A stretch of 27,718 nt of DNA from Sphaeroforma arctica JP610 (GCF_001186125.1 NW_014040422.1:24737-52454); one strand, 5' to 3'; positions 1 through 9,221 are shown, numbered from the stretch's first letter. A program made the numbers and translations. The notes: generated from the letters alone by a model not told the origin.

Positions 1-76
1 TTATACACACACACACACACACGCACACACACACACACGCACACACACACACACACACATATATGTATATATATAT
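1..76. repeat. (AC)n/(AT)n microsatellite
   Basis: An almost uninterrupted AC dinucleotide run with a few CG interruptions passes into an AT run. This is simple-sequence DNA with no coding signal. Confidence 0.95.
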
Positions 77-223
77 TTGATCTATTGTGGTCAATGTAGG
101 ATCAAGAATAGCGTGCGGCGGCAAACAAACTACGGTAGCAAATGTTTCAAAGTATCACGACTTACAGCGCACTGTGAGGTGGCTACTATGTATATACAAC
201 GGAACAAGACGATACATATATAC

Positions 224-476
224 CTGAGCCTATGATTGTATTTGTCATATTCATAGAAGTAGTGAGGATCCCACTGCCGTGCTTGATAGGCTCTGCATCA
301 GATTGAAATGAAATACCATCCAAGTCCATCGATTCAACTTGATGTAACAGGTTTGGATCGACTTCCCCCTTCTTCGATTTTACAGTGGCTAAAGACCGAC
401 TCCTGCCGTCCCCCAAGCTTACAGTGCTCTCCATTTCGGATTCCCGGGGATGATGGGATGCGCTATAAGAACTCAT
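224..476 (-). CDS. First coding exon of a probable amino-acid transporter (AAAP/SLC38-like)
   Basis: An ATG at 476-474 opens a hydrophilic N-terminal tail rich in Ser, Glu and Lys. It then runs into the start of a membrane segment (residues about 68-84, GSGILTTSMNMTNTIIGSG). A small/aromatic residue followed by N-x-x-N-x-I-x-G-[SA]-G-I is typical of the first transmembrane helix of amino-acid/auxin permease family transporters, which move amino acids across plasma or vacuolar membranes. A splice donor fits exactly inside this motif (CTCAG|GTATAT; last exon base 224, intron continuing to lower coordinates), so the reading beyond it (to 186) is intron. The rest of the gene lies outside the window to the left. 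The family call rests on one motif and could be another multi-pass transporter. This is the only host-like gene seen. Confidence 0.6.
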
Positions 477-487
477 AATGTAATAAC

Positions 488-625
488 TATTTTATATATA
501 TAAATATATATATATGTGTGTGTGTGTGTGAATTTTTAATAAATATATATACATATATATATATGTGTGAGTGTATTTTAATATATATGTGTGTATTTTT
601 AATATATATATATATGTGTATGTAT
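488..625. repeat. TA/TG microsatellite cluster upstream of the transporter exon
   Basis: Alternating (TA)n and (TG)n runs lie directly 5' of the ATG at 476. They occupy the position of the 5' UTR and proximal promoter. No discrete promoter motif can be separated from the simple repeats. Confidence 0.85.
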
Positions 626-1382
626 GCGCTTCCTACACATTGTTTGAGGTGATTTATCGTGTATGCGTACATATATGAGTGATAATACGGCCGTCTATTT
701 ACACATGCTCTACATTCTACAATCTACATATTTGGGAGAGCACCCAGGCGTACAGGCCTCGGGCCCGCCCCAGGGCCAGCACTGAACTACAGTAAAAAAT
801 ATCATACAGCTTAAAATTGAACAAAAATATGAAATATGTATTTTTTATATAAAATTTAGACGAAGGCTACATCTGGTAATATGTAATATGTATTTTGTGC
901 GCACCTCGAACGGCTTATTTTGTAAATAAAATATAATAAAAACATTTTAACTATAAAAAAAGCTAAATAGCAGAGATGCTCATCACAGGCTCATCACCAT
1001 GTATTGATAAAATGTGTGTAAATATGTAGAGTGTAGACTGTAGTGTAGACTGTAGAGTGTAGACGGTAGCGTGTAGACTGTAGAGTGTAGTCACTGTAGT
1101 CTGTAGTACATATGTACGTCATACCGTGTATGGACCATTTGTATACAATATACATAAATAATTAAAAATACAGTAAAAAAATAAAAAAATTGATACAGTT
1201 TCGAATTTCAAAGTTCCAATTTCCATCACGATGATCACGTATGTTTAATGTATTTGTTTATTTTTGCTTTTAAAATCAAAATATCAAATATCAAAAACGA
1301 CATACAGATTACAGTCATACTGACTACTGAATAGAAAAGTTAAAAACAGAAACAAATAATTAGAGAGAAAGGGATAGGAGTA
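626..1382. other. AT-rich intergenic region
   Basis: No ORF with recognisable content on either strand. It contains a short GC-rich island around 745-785 and the minisatellite at 1026-1106; the rest is AT-rich spacer up to the copia target-site duplication. Confidence 0.7.
1026..1106. repeat. GTAGA(G/C)TGTAGACT-type minisatellite
   Basis: About six imperfect units built on TAGAGTGTAGACTG follow each other. The reverse complement of the same word (CTACAGTCTACAG) recurs at 7445-7515 on the other side of the copia element, so this is a dispersed repeat of the genome. Confidence 0.8.
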
Positions 1383-1387
1383 GAGAA

Positions 1388-1613
1388 TATAGAGACCAAT
1401 AAAAGCTTTATTCCTGAGAGACTGTTTTATTAATTGAATATTACTTGACATTTTATGTCAATAAAACTGGACTAGTGTCTATTTGTCCGGAGTCCCAAAT
1501 GGGCTGATGAGTAAAAATCATAAGTGTTAATAATAAGAGTAATGTGGATGCGAGGACCACTTCACTTCTACCGGATGGCTTCTAAGATAGTTGAGCAACT
1601 TTAGTGCTTAATA
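1388..1613 (-). repeat. Copia 3' LTR
   Basis: It is the 226-bp partner of 7066-7290. On the coding strand it starts TATTAAGCAC and ends GGTCTCTATA, giving a short inverted terminus TAT...ATA rather than the usual TG...CA. It is preceded by a polypurine tract and followed by the GAGAA duplication. Confidence 0.9.
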
Positions 1614-1624
1614 TCCCCCCTGAA
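1614..1624 (-). other. Copia polypurine tract
   Basis: On the coding strand the bases just before the 3' LTR read TTCAGGGGGGA. This is the expected position and composition of the plus-strand DNA primer. Confidence 0.85.
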
Positions 1625-1703
1625 GCTATACTGTAGTGGGAGCGGGTATGAAGGAGAAATAGTTTAAGGAACGTGTCAACGTCGTCGGCGACGAGTGCGG
1701 AGA

Positions 1704-2210
1704 CTACCAATATGGGGCAGGTAGTAGTCTGAAGGAGCGGTAAGTAACATTGAGGTATAGTGTTCGTGTTTGCGACGGCCCAGACTTTTGGGTAAGAAGG
1801 TCGGCCGGATTGTCGTTTGTGGGGATGAAGTGTATGTCTATCATTTTTCGTCGCGCGCAATCGCGAATGTAGTGCTCCTTAATTTCTATGTGTTTTAGTC
1901 CTTTGGGAGTACCAGTGCCCAAAGCGACTTTGATTACAGCCTGGTTGTCGATGTGAAGGCTAGTTGGTGTTGTGAGCGTGTATTTGAGTGCATGTAGTAA
2001 ATTTCGTATCCATGCCAACTGTCGAGTAGTGTCGGCTGCCACTATGTATTCTGCCTCACTGCTACTATTCGCCACTGTTTTCTGCTTCGAAGGCTTCCAT
2101 AATATGGGAGTACCGTTGAAGTTGATTAAAGTACCGGGTTGGGAGTAGCGAGACGTGAGACATGAGCCCCAGTCAGAATCCAAGTAGGCTTGAATAGCAG
2201 TGTCAATTTT
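1704..2210 (-). pseudogene. Copia RNase H domain
   Basis: The degraded pol C-terminus carries the copia-type RNase H series in order: YLDSDWG (first Asp), a basic stretch with W-K-P-S-K-Q-K-T-V-A, SSSEAEY (Glu), LHIDNQAVI (Asp) and KHIEIKEHYIRD, ending near ADLLTQ. RNase H removes the RNA strand during reverse transcription. The catalytic residues appear intact, so this is the best-preserved part of the element. It is separated from the RT block by a frameshift around 2210 and followed by about 90 bp to the PPT. Confidence 0.88.
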
Positions 2211-2214
2211 CTGG

Positions 2215-2965
2215 TCAAGTGTCTTCGTGTGATATGTGAGAGTGAAAGGATTTCGTTGCTGCTAGATAGAGCAGGACTTGCTGTAGAGCTGTCCCATGTT
2301 CTGTGAGAGGAGAACTGCTACACGAAGCTAATTGGTTGAGTGTGCATGCGATGTCAGGTCGAGTCATATTTGCGACAAATCCCAGTGCTCCTAATAGCGA
2401 TCGATATTTGACTTCACAGGGGGTGCTTGCTAGGGACGATGAGTGTTTTTCGGTGCCTGGTGTGGATTTATTGGGTGTGTCATGCAGGTTGAAATTTGGC
2501 ATCATTTTGTCGATATATGGCTCCTGACCAATGGATATGCTACCGGCAGTATTTTGATCAATTTTAAAGCCAACCAGATGACGTGCACGACCTAAGTTCT
2601 TCATCAGGTATTGTTTTTCGAGTTGTGTGAAAAATCAGATGGCATGGGATGTGCCCCATGGTATGGCTGGTACAACATCGTCAACATAAAGTATAACGGT
2701 GATCTTCTTTTCGGCGTGGTCCCATATGCATTCGTCCCCTTTGGTTTGGACGAAACCCATGGAGGTAAGCTTGTTCTTGATGTCGAAGTTCCAGAGTCGA
2801 CAGAATTGGCGAAGGCCATAATGTTCACGTTTGAGACGTAGGACCGTGCTCGGCGGTTAATGTCCTAAATCAACGGCCCCTTTAGGAGGGTGCATATAGA
2901 CAGGGACCGGAATGTCCGCAATGTCATACGTCGATATCCTTCTTCTGAAGGGGCCAGTCGGGGGC
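2215..2965 (-). pseudogene. Copia reverse transcriptase, internally deleted
   Basis: One reading frame runs from about 2937 down to 2215. It shows DIPVPVYMHPPKG (the plus-side of the LDVxNAFL block), KREHYGLRQFCRLWN (the LKKSLYGLKQ motif), VILYVDDVV (catalytic YVDD box), MKNLGRARHLVGFKI and YRSLLGALGF...TRPDIA. At least two in-frame stops interrupt it: one at 2635-2637 and one about 35 codons upstream of YVDD. The N-terminal RT block (AMQAPDWPLQKKDIDV, near 2925-2990) is joined almost directly to DIPVPVYM, so roughly 90 residues with the first catalytic Asp are missing and the frame changes there. The enzyme cannot be active. Confidence 0.88.
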
Positions 2966-3600
2966 CTGCATGGCCTTCGCTATACTCTTGGAAACCGTAG
3001 AGTCCATGAGGGACATCGTTTCGACGAGAGTAATGTTGGCACTAGTAGAGGGCTGTACAGATTTAGCCTGGAGAGGATGGGAGTTAAAGCGACTGGCACT
3101 GATGGCTTCAAAATTAGCGCGCGATTCCGAGAAGATGTTTTGGCCACGGAGCTTACTTGCTTTGGCCTGAACGTGGAGGGATGACAGGTCGGAGTGGTAA
3201 TCATTAGGAGTGGCAAAGGAGAAATTTGAGTCGGATGATAGATCGTCAAAAGTGTTCAACATGTCTTGCACTCTGTTGGAGCCAGAGGAGAAATGTCCAG
3301 GTGGGGATGGGGACGAGGAGGGGGGGGGGGGGGAGTGAAAAATAGGGACTGGTGGGGAAGAAGTCTGGGGCTATGAAGATGCCGGCGGCGAGGGTGAAGC
3401 CTGAGGAGTGGGAGGGGAGGCAGAGACGAAGGGGACCTGAACTGTTGTGATACGTTGGAGGGGATCGAACCATTTTGTCGGGATGATATACGAATGAGGG
3501 GTGTCCGAGAAGGCAGCCCGTTTGCCATTGGGGTTTGAGGTCGACGGGTGGGAAGAAAACTGATATTGCGTGTGTCGTGCTGGCGTTGGGTGTGTAGACT
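2966..3600 (-). pseudogene. Copia pol linker between integrase and RT
   Basis: This stretch encodes, in shifting frames, a Ser/Pro-rich low-complexity linker typical of the segment between copia integrase and RT. It passes from the YTPNASTTHAISVF-type integrase tail (about 3540-3600) to the RT start (3271-2966). A run of 14 G at 3320-3333 (poly-Pro/Gly coding) breaks the frame. No domain beyond the linker is recognised. Confidence 0.6.
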
Positions 3601-3745
3601 TTAGATGCGCCAGTTATCGGGGGTACTAGTCTTCGATCGACCTAACAGAACTCCGTAGCCGCCCTGAGTTTCGATCTTATGACAGTCTTTTTGTGCTGGA
3701 CTTTCAAGTCTAAAGATGACAAGACAGCCAAAACGAGCGTCGACA
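3601..3745 (-). pseudogene. Copia integrase C-terminal region
   Basis: Residues FGCLVIFRL, then GGYGVLLGRSKTSTPDNWRI, match the copia-integrase tail (FGCxxYxxL...KxxxGxFLGYS...YRVY). Upstream of FGCL the open frame continues into unrelated Ser/Lys-rich sequence, so the join with the foreign segment is at about 3743. The catalytic core with its Asp and Glu residues should be here and is absent. Confidence 0.8.
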
Positions 3746-4345
3746 GGTCGAGGGATGTTTCCTGATCTTTCTAATTGATCTACATATTCGACAGTCAAGT
3801 CTTTCATAATAGTAGCTAACTGATTGTTAAGATCAGCGTATTTAGTAATCAACTTACTTATGTGCTTCGGCTTAGAAGTCTCGGACGTAGATTCGGTTTT
3901 GCTACTTGAGCTTGCCTCCTCTTCTGGTTCCATAATAGGTTCCTTCTGAGATTTGTCCTTGTCCCCTATAATCGGGTACTTTCCTTTCTGATTTTTGTCA
4001 GAAGAATGGGTTGGGGCGTCTTGAGACGTATACCTTGTCTCACTTCTTGGCTTCGTTAATGCAAGCTTTGAAGTTGAGGCAATAGTTGACCCTCGGGCTC
4101 TGTCAGATGGAGTAGTCTCCTAAGCGGAGTGGTTACTTCTTTATCTCAAGCATTGTCTTTTTGACTATAATTGTCAGAGGCAAGTACTTTGGCTACCGTG
4201 CTCTTAGATGCATCGGAAGCGGCGTCGGGTGCTTGTGCAGCAGTAATAGCTACAACAGCGCTAACGACTTCTCTCTCCATCTTCTTCTTTTCAGCTCTAC
4301 GCTTCTTAGAAGGAGTGTTGTCTTTCTTTTTTATAATCTTAACTT
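3743..4345 (-). pseudogene. Gag-like Lys/Ser-rich coding fragment, unrecognised
   Basis: Reading from 4345, the first frame gives a very basic start (KKRRAEKKK) followed by an Ala-rich stretch and ends at a TGA near 4155. A second frame continues as a Ser/Thr/Lys-rich, probably disordered segment, then EPEEEASSSS and a helix-prone block (ISKLITKYADLNNQLATIMK) before running into copia FGCLVIF. Composition resembles the N-terminal part of a retroelement Gag or nucleic-acid-binding ORF1, but no family motif is visible. It uses the copia frame at the join, so a chimeric protein would have been encoded. Confidence 0.45.
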
Positions 4346-5207
4346 ATGACTACTAGCTTGTCTCTTAACAACTAGCTTAGACAAGTGAAGAAGAAAATGT
4401 TGTGGTAGTTAACTTACCTTTACGTTTAAGTAGTCTAAGTAATTAATACTTTCGCTAACTTTAAAATGTGTAAGATTCGGTCTAATAAAAGGGATACTAA
4501 TGCCTTAGAATAAATAAACGCGTAGCTAAATTCTATATCGTGTAAATATCGATATAAATAAACGAAATGAGACGTTAATAAAGTTAGGTTTGCCTCGTGA
4601 AAACAGCAATAATCTAAGCGATTGTGAGGCTGAGACATTGCCTATATATAATCCTCTCAGTACTGTTTCCGCCGAAGGGATTTTATTTAGTGTTTCGTTG
4701 TCGCTCTATTCTGGGGCGAATCCGAGAGACTCATAAAATCTTATCTTTAGAAAAAAGAAATAAAAATAAAAATACTCTTGACGTCTTTAGTTATTGTCTT
4801 AACCAATAACTTGCCACTATCAAGAATTACCGACGTAGCCTTCATCAGACTGGCACATCTGGTTAGCTTATCGGAGGATCAACTAGGTAACGTTAATAGT
4901 TCCTAGAAACCTATATTCGGTTGAGTCATCTCGCTACCGAAGTATTCAGATATACATAAAATTGGAAAGTAAATAAAGCTCTATTAATAGAACTAGACCA
5001 ACTCTTTTATGTTTGGTATTTTACTGAGGCCTTTTAACGGCCTCATACAAATATCTGATATGTTAAATGGAAAAGGTTTATTTAATAATACCATTAAAAC
5101 CAATTTTAGGAAACTTAAGTTCTTCTTACTATTAAGAGTACGTTTATAATTTGCGTACTGCTTAAGAGTACGTTTATACATAGAGTCTATTGTGGAGGTC
5201 CGGCTTA
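4346..5207. other. AT-rich non-coding part of the foreign segment
   Basis: No convincing ORF on either strand. It contains a repeated word TTAAGAGTACGTTTATA (about 5132-5148 and 5164-5180) and an inverted repeat TGAGGCC/GGCCTCA with a 7-base loop at 5025-5045. It may be LTR or leader sequence of the donor element, but no second copy is in the window. Confidence 0.4.
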
Positions 5208-5393
5208 TTACACACTGGGGCTGCAAAAACGGGGCAAGAGCGCGGCCTTGTTAGAGGCAAAGAGATCGATGGTGGGGTTGTAGTTAAGGAACGACATGGC
5301 TGTAGTTAAATCGTGCTTATTGAGCATCCACTCTTCTGTCTTGACATCTACGGGAGGCTTGTGTGTGAGCGTGATTTCTTCTTTTGCCACCAT
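5208..5393 (-). pseudogene. Fragment of a Dam-like/RNase H-linked retroelement domain
   Basis: The 61-residue frame includes EEWMLNKHD, then TIDLFASNKAALLPRF. This aligns with the start of the extra domain in family A (CWQLFPSYFEQ...TDAFADPSNAQLPRFW at about 19115-19215) and with the D-x-F-A-x3-N-x-x-L-P-R-[FY] signature of DIRS-type pol proteins. It is cut after this motif, so the NPPW half is missing. It overlaps the last codons of the copia pre-integrase block in another frame. Confidence 0.5.
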
Positions 5394-5560
5394 TTCAAGG
5401 TGGTAGAGTGACTCAAATGGCCGATGTTGCGATGATACTCGTCATAGGTGCGAACAATAGGAGGGCCAGAGACATGAACCGGAAGGGTTGGGAGTGGCAA
5501 CAAAGGAAAAGGGGGGCTACACGTAGAAGAGTGAAGAGTGCCAACCGGGGAAAGGAGGTG
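5394..5560 (-). pseudogene. Copia GAG-pre-integrase
   Basis: YDEYHRNIGHLSHSTTLKWW matches the H-R-x-L-G-H-x-S-x-x-x-L zinc-binding N-terminal motif of copia integrases (His pair present). The Cys pair and the catalytic core that should follow are missing because of the foreign segment. Upstream is a Pro/Ser-rich spacer after the protease. Confidence 0.65.
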
Positions 5561-6030
5561 GCAAGAAAAGTGTGTGATGTCTGGGGGGGAGGAGCAGCTG
5601 TCGTAAGAGGTGTAACCTGAGGAGATGTAGAGGCGCGAACTGCTGGAGGAGAAGTTGCAAGGCGCGTGATGTCCGCATATGATATCCGGTAGCCTCCTTG
5701 AGTGCGAGTGTCGTGAGAGAATTTTGGCCATGAGATAGGATAAAGGTAGTCTGCCGGGTTGGGAAAGTGAGAGTATAACCAGTGTCCTGCAAACCGTTTT
5801 GAGAAACAATCTGTTGTGGGACAGTGGGACTGAGGTAGGTGCTACTGAGTGGGGGTAGGTCGCCACGTTCAGTGATAATACGCTGTGTATCGTCAGCGAG
5901 GAGAAGGGGAAAAGACCCTGTCTCGATGTTTGTAAGTAAATGCTTGGCGGAGGAGTGGAGAAGATTTACGCCCGCACCACCATCTATGAGGAGCATATCG
6001 TTAAGAATGGGTGTAGCCTTGTGAACATTG
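5561..6030 (-). pseudogene. Copia aspartic protease region
   Basis: The frame beginning about 6030 gives LLIDGGAGVNLLHS, in the position of the copia D-S-G-A catalytic loop, followed by LLADDTQRIITERGDL, which resembles the flap region. The catalytic loop reads D-G-G-A instead of D-[ST]-G-A. It follows the zinc knuckles in the same frame, as expected for a gag-pol fusion, and continues into a Pro-rich linker with frameshifts. Confidence 0.65.
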
Positions 6031-6058
6031 GCTCAGCGTGGAGTAGACGTATAGCTGA

Positions 6059-6211
6059 ACATACATTTTGGACATGAGACGTGCGCTTACAAATAGTACA
6101 GTGAAGTTCTGCTGTCTAACAATCGGTACCGGTGTGGTTTTTAGACCCACTGCGACCGCATGCCTTGGTACAGGCAGAGGAGCGATGGCCGCTTTGGAAA
6201 CACACAAAGCA
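6059..6211 (-). pseudogene. Array of three CCHC zinc knuckles (gag/nucleocapsid)
   Basis: CFVCFQSGHRSSAC (6170-6211) and CTICKRTSHVQNVC (6059-6100) are perfect C-x2-C-x4-H-x4-C knuckles. Between them CGRSGSKNHTGTDC (6119-6160) keeps the spacing but has Ser for the second Cys. A TAG stop at 6116-6118 separates knuckles two and three in one frame. These motifs bind RNA in the nucleocapsid. Confidence 0.8.
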
Positions 6212-6312
6212 GGGGTTCGGAGGTCGAGGGAAGCTGTGAGAGGCTTCCATGGCGTCGATACAATTAGTGAGGCCTTGGAGCATGGATTCAACAGACTGAG
6301 GGGGCTTCACAG

Positions 6313-7010
6313 CAGATGTTGTGGATGCCGCAGCAACCTTAGGGAATGGAGCGTCGTGTATCCCGGGGCTGAACTTGTTCCAGCGTTAAAGGCATTCACA
6401 AAGTAAGAGGGAAGAGATATGATCATGGTTGGGGACATCATGAGGATGTACATGCCTTGAACAAAAACAGCGGGGAAATCGTGTTTTTTTTTTTCAGAGG
6501 CCATGGTAGCAATTGAGGTGACACGCTTGCACCAGGTGCGAAGTGTGTCATCGTCGGTGCGGGAGAAGGATTTCAGAAAGTCGAACGAGATGAAATTGTT
6601 GATGGTGACGGAGTTGTTCTCGAAGGGACGACAAAGTTAGATGAGTAGAGCCCAGGGGTCTTCACAGAGTCTTTGGCGGTGAGAGAATCCAAAACGTCTT
6701 CAGAAAGTGATCGGAGTAAGAGGGACTTGGCCAAGAGATAGGTACCATTTGTCTTGGTTTCTCGGCGAAAACAAATGATGCCTTCGATCTTAGCAGTATC
6801 AGCAGCGGGCGTACGTTGATGAATTGGGGTGCTAAGTTGTTTGGCAAGAATTTCTCGTTCGATGTGCTTGTAACGTAGAACACCTTCAATGTCGTCCTTG
6901 TATTCTGTATTGGCAATGAGATGTGCCCACCACTTGTCATAGTTCGATCCATCGTAAAGAAGTTTGAACCATCGGATTTTACGGCTCTCGCCTGAGATTG
7001 AGTCGGACAT
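6313..7010 (-). pseudogene. Copia Gag (UBN2-type) N-terminal part
   Basis: An ATG at 7010, 46 bp after the PBS, opens a Gag with the copia hallmark KLLYDGSNYDKWW at residues 17-29 (consensus F-x-x-L-x-G-x-N-Y-x-x-W). It continues through LLLRSLSEDVLDSL. Near 6640 the frame shifts, and the following part (LISFDFLKSF-like, WCKRVTS) is readable in another frame down to the zinc knuckles. A run of A/T at 6484-6496 is another likely frameshift site. The protein would form the particle shell in the cytoplasm. Confidence 0.8.
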
Positions 7011-7055
7011 AGCAAATATAATGAAGTTGGTACAACTTTTTGATCAAAAGATAGT

Positions 7056-7065
7056 GCCCATAACC
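7056..7065 (-). other. Copia primer-binding site, half-tRNA type
   Basis: Immediately after the 5' LTR the coding strand reads GGTTATGGGC. This is complementary to the anticodon-loop region of initiator tRNA-Met (its CAU anticodon pairs with ATG), the primer arrangement known for Drosophila copia, rather than to a tRNA 3' CCA end. Confidence 0.7.
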
Positions 7066-7290
7066 TATAAAGACCAATAAAAGCTTTATTCCTGAGAGAC
7101 TGTTTTATTAATTGAATATTACTTGACATTTTATGCCAGTAAAACTGGACTAGTGTCTATTTATCTGGAGTCCCAAATGGGCAGAGGAGTAAAAACCAGA
7201 AGTATAAATAATAGAGTAATGTGGATGTGAGGACCAGTTCACTTCTACCGGATGACTTCTAAGATCGTAGAGCAACTTTAGTGCTCAATA
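7066..7290 (-). repeat. Copia 5' LTR
   Basis: This 225-bp LTR pairs with 1388-1613. On the coding strand it starts TATTGAGCAC and ends GGTCTTTATA. It contains a possible TATA-like GATAAATAG and a polyadenylation signal AATAAA (complement of 7085-7090) near its end. The GAGAA duplication follows at 7291-7295. Confidence 0.92.
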
Positions 7291-7295
7291 GAGAA

Positions 7296-7520
7296 CTAGA
7301 GACTCTCTACTCTAGTCTCTACTCTAGAGTAGTAGGCTCTAAACATGTACTAATAGTAACAGTCTACTGACTACTCACTCTACACTCTCACACTACTAGT
7401 CTCTAGTGCGAGTCTCTAGTCTCTGGTCTCTACACTCTACGCACTACAGTCTACAGTGTCTACACAGGAATACAGGGGTCTGCTGTCTACAGTCTACAGT
7501 CTACAGTCTACCCTCCACAT
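7296..7520. repeat. Low-complexity CTCTAG/CTACAGT repeat tract
   Basis: Imperfect repeats of TCTCTAGT, TCTACTCT and, from 7445, CTACAGT (three perfect units at 7490-7512). The last word is the reverse complement of the minisatellite at 1026-1106. No gene. Confidence 0.75.
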
Positions 7521-9221
7521 AGTACAGACGTCAGGCTGTATCTATTCAGTATTGAGTTTTATTTTGTCGTTTGTCCGCGACTCCGCAGTCCGCACTCCGA
7601 GTCCGCAGGACAAATTTGAAAATCAAGAAGTGCAAAATTCAAAATTCACAAGAAGAATGAAAAAATATTTTTATTTTAGTTCTTTGGTAAAAAAAATGAG
7701 TCCTGTTCTTTTGTTTTTATATTTTTAGTTTATTATAGAAAGACGTCAACTCAACTTTATTTTTTCACTATGTATCTAAATACTTCCTATCTTTTTTACT
7801 TGGAAATATTTATGTTTTTATTTATTTACGTACAGAATTAAAATTAAAAAAACAATGTAAGTGTGTATGTATGTTTGTACATCACTATATATGCCTATTT
7901 ATAAAAAAAAGATTTAGAGGGCTACGTATGTATGTGAATTGTCGAAAAAGTATTAACTTTTTTTTATAGACAAACACTTTGGCTACAAAATAATAGTACT
8001 TCCCAAAAAAATAGTCAGCTCAGCCTCACAGGCCTCAGACCTCCTCAGCCCTCAGGCGCACGGACAGGAGTCTTTTCAATTACTGTAACGTACATAAAGT
8101 TATAAAATAACAAGACGACTCTGGTGGACTATCCATCTACTCCTCTTCTAGAGTAGAGCATTCTTTTGAAAAAGGTTTTTTAGAATTCTATTGAAAAAAA
8201 CACAGATTATCTGTTCTAGTATTAACTAGGAGTACTCTACTAGCTATTTGTACTTTAACTGGGCTATTGCTAAATATTTATAACAAAATTTGTAGTACAT
8301 GCACACAGTATTTGTTCTCTTTGAAAAAAAGACTGTACGTAAATAATTCGGCAGGCTATGTCGCTATGGTATTTATATATTGCTATTACGATCTCACGGT
8401 ATCACTGAAAATCACAGCTGAAAATTCCGAGATAGTGACGAGACTCGAGAATCGTCACCATTACATCAATATCATGGGCAAGGCTAATAACGTTATGGGG
8501 ATACGGATAGAAGTTGAACGTAATCGCATATTTGATCATTTTTTAAACGTTATAACGGTTATAATGTGATCAGAAGGGTCTACCTAAGTTCTTTTATAGG
8601 ACTGGTTCGTATCGTGAACATGGTACACATTTAAATGTTTAGACCCGCGAGTTGTACCTATGTGCATACAAAGGACCGCATATGAAATAAAAGTTTAACG
8701 TAAACAAGTTTCAACGGAAAACGGTTTGAGGTTAGGGCCTGCAAACCTTCCTGGAACAATTTGGTTCCTGGTTTTCATAGGGTAGTAAATTCGCATTTTT
8801 TTTCCAGGAAATTTGTCATATTTTAGGAATTTCTGTCCAAACAGTATGAAAATACGCCCTGAAATTGCTAGGAAAAACATAAAACCAAAAGATCCAAAAT
8901 ACAAGCCATAGTGCTAGAGACTAGAACAAAAAAACCCTAAAACCTTATGCAGAACACTTTAGCACCCGGACATATTTTCTAGAAATAAATATATCATATT
9001 TTCTGTTACTACACTCAGTCTCGGACCTCGGCTCTCGGTTAGCCGGTGGTTTGTATTCTATAAATAGAATAATCTGAGAAGAAGTCTCAAATTACTTTTA
9101 CGTTCTCTCGGGCTGACCCACCTATACTTATATTAATTGAGAACAAGTCCCAAATTACTCTCGGGCTGACGACGTAAAACGTTATTAACGTATATAGAAA
9201 TACGTCTACTACTGTAGTCTC
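7521..9221. other. AT-rich region without recognisable genes
   Basis: About 1.7 kb with only short ORFs, none with a recognisable motif. The longest (8267-8569, 100 codons from a TTG) has random-looking composition. At 8931-8945 a short AACCCTAAAACC word resembles the telomere repeat but is too short to judge. A TATAAATA word occurs at about 9059-9067. Confidence 0.6.
9072..9172. repeat. Imperfect direct repeat
   Basis: Two copies share GAGAA(G/C)AAGTC(T/C)CAAATTAC and CTCTCGGGCTGAC, at about 9077-9113 and 9140-9170; the first has an extra TTTTACGTT. Their role is unknown. They lie just outside the left end of gypsy fragment A2. Confidence 0.7.

Larger units (their letters stand above)
3743..5393 (-). 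mobile_element. Foreign retroelement segment replacing the copia integrase core
   Basis: Between the GAG-pre-integrase motif (5394-5440) and the integrase C-terminus lies 1.65 kb that does not read as copia. At its right end is a piece resembling the RNase H/Dam-like junction of gypsy family A (TIDLFASNKAALLPRF). In its middle are about 860 bp of AT-rich non-coding DNA, and at its left end a Lys/Ser-rich gag-like coding block. No flanking duplication or LTR pair was found, so a simple nested insertion is not shown. Template switching during reverse transcription, or an insertion followed by deletion, would both fit. Confidence 0.55.
1383..7295 (-). mobile_element. Ty1/copia LTR retrotransposon, decayed and chimeric
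   Basis: The element reads right to left: 5' LTR, PBS, gag with CCHC knuckles, protease, GAG-pre-integrase, a foreign insert, integrase C-terminus, RT, RNase H, PPT and 3' LTR. The order integrase before RT defines Ty1/copia. The outer flanks carry the same five bases, GAGAA, at 1383-1387 and 7291-7295, read as the target-site duplication. The two LTRs differ at about 20 of 225 positions by eye, so insertion is old. The coding region has several frameshifts and stops, lacks the integrase catalytic core, and has a deletion within RT. It can only be non-autonomous. Confidence 0.93.

Noticed and set aside
745-785. GC-rich island as a tRNA gene or promoter
   Set aside because: No cloverleaf, no box A or B pair, and no adjacent ORF.
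2303-3184. Several plus-strand ORFs across the copia pol region
   Set aside because: They are antisense shadows of RT and linker coding sequence on the minus strand.
5025-5045. TGAGGCC/GGCCTCA hairpin as a terminator or RNA gene
   Set aside because: A single short stem in AT-rich DNA with no further support and no second copy.
8267-8569. ORF of 100 codons as a gene
   Set aside because: It starts at TTG, lies in AT-rich DNA, has no motif and no neighbour relation.
8931-8945. AACCCTAAAACC as a further telomere insertion
   Set aside because: Less than two units and no empty-site copy for comparison; mentioned only as a weak candidate.
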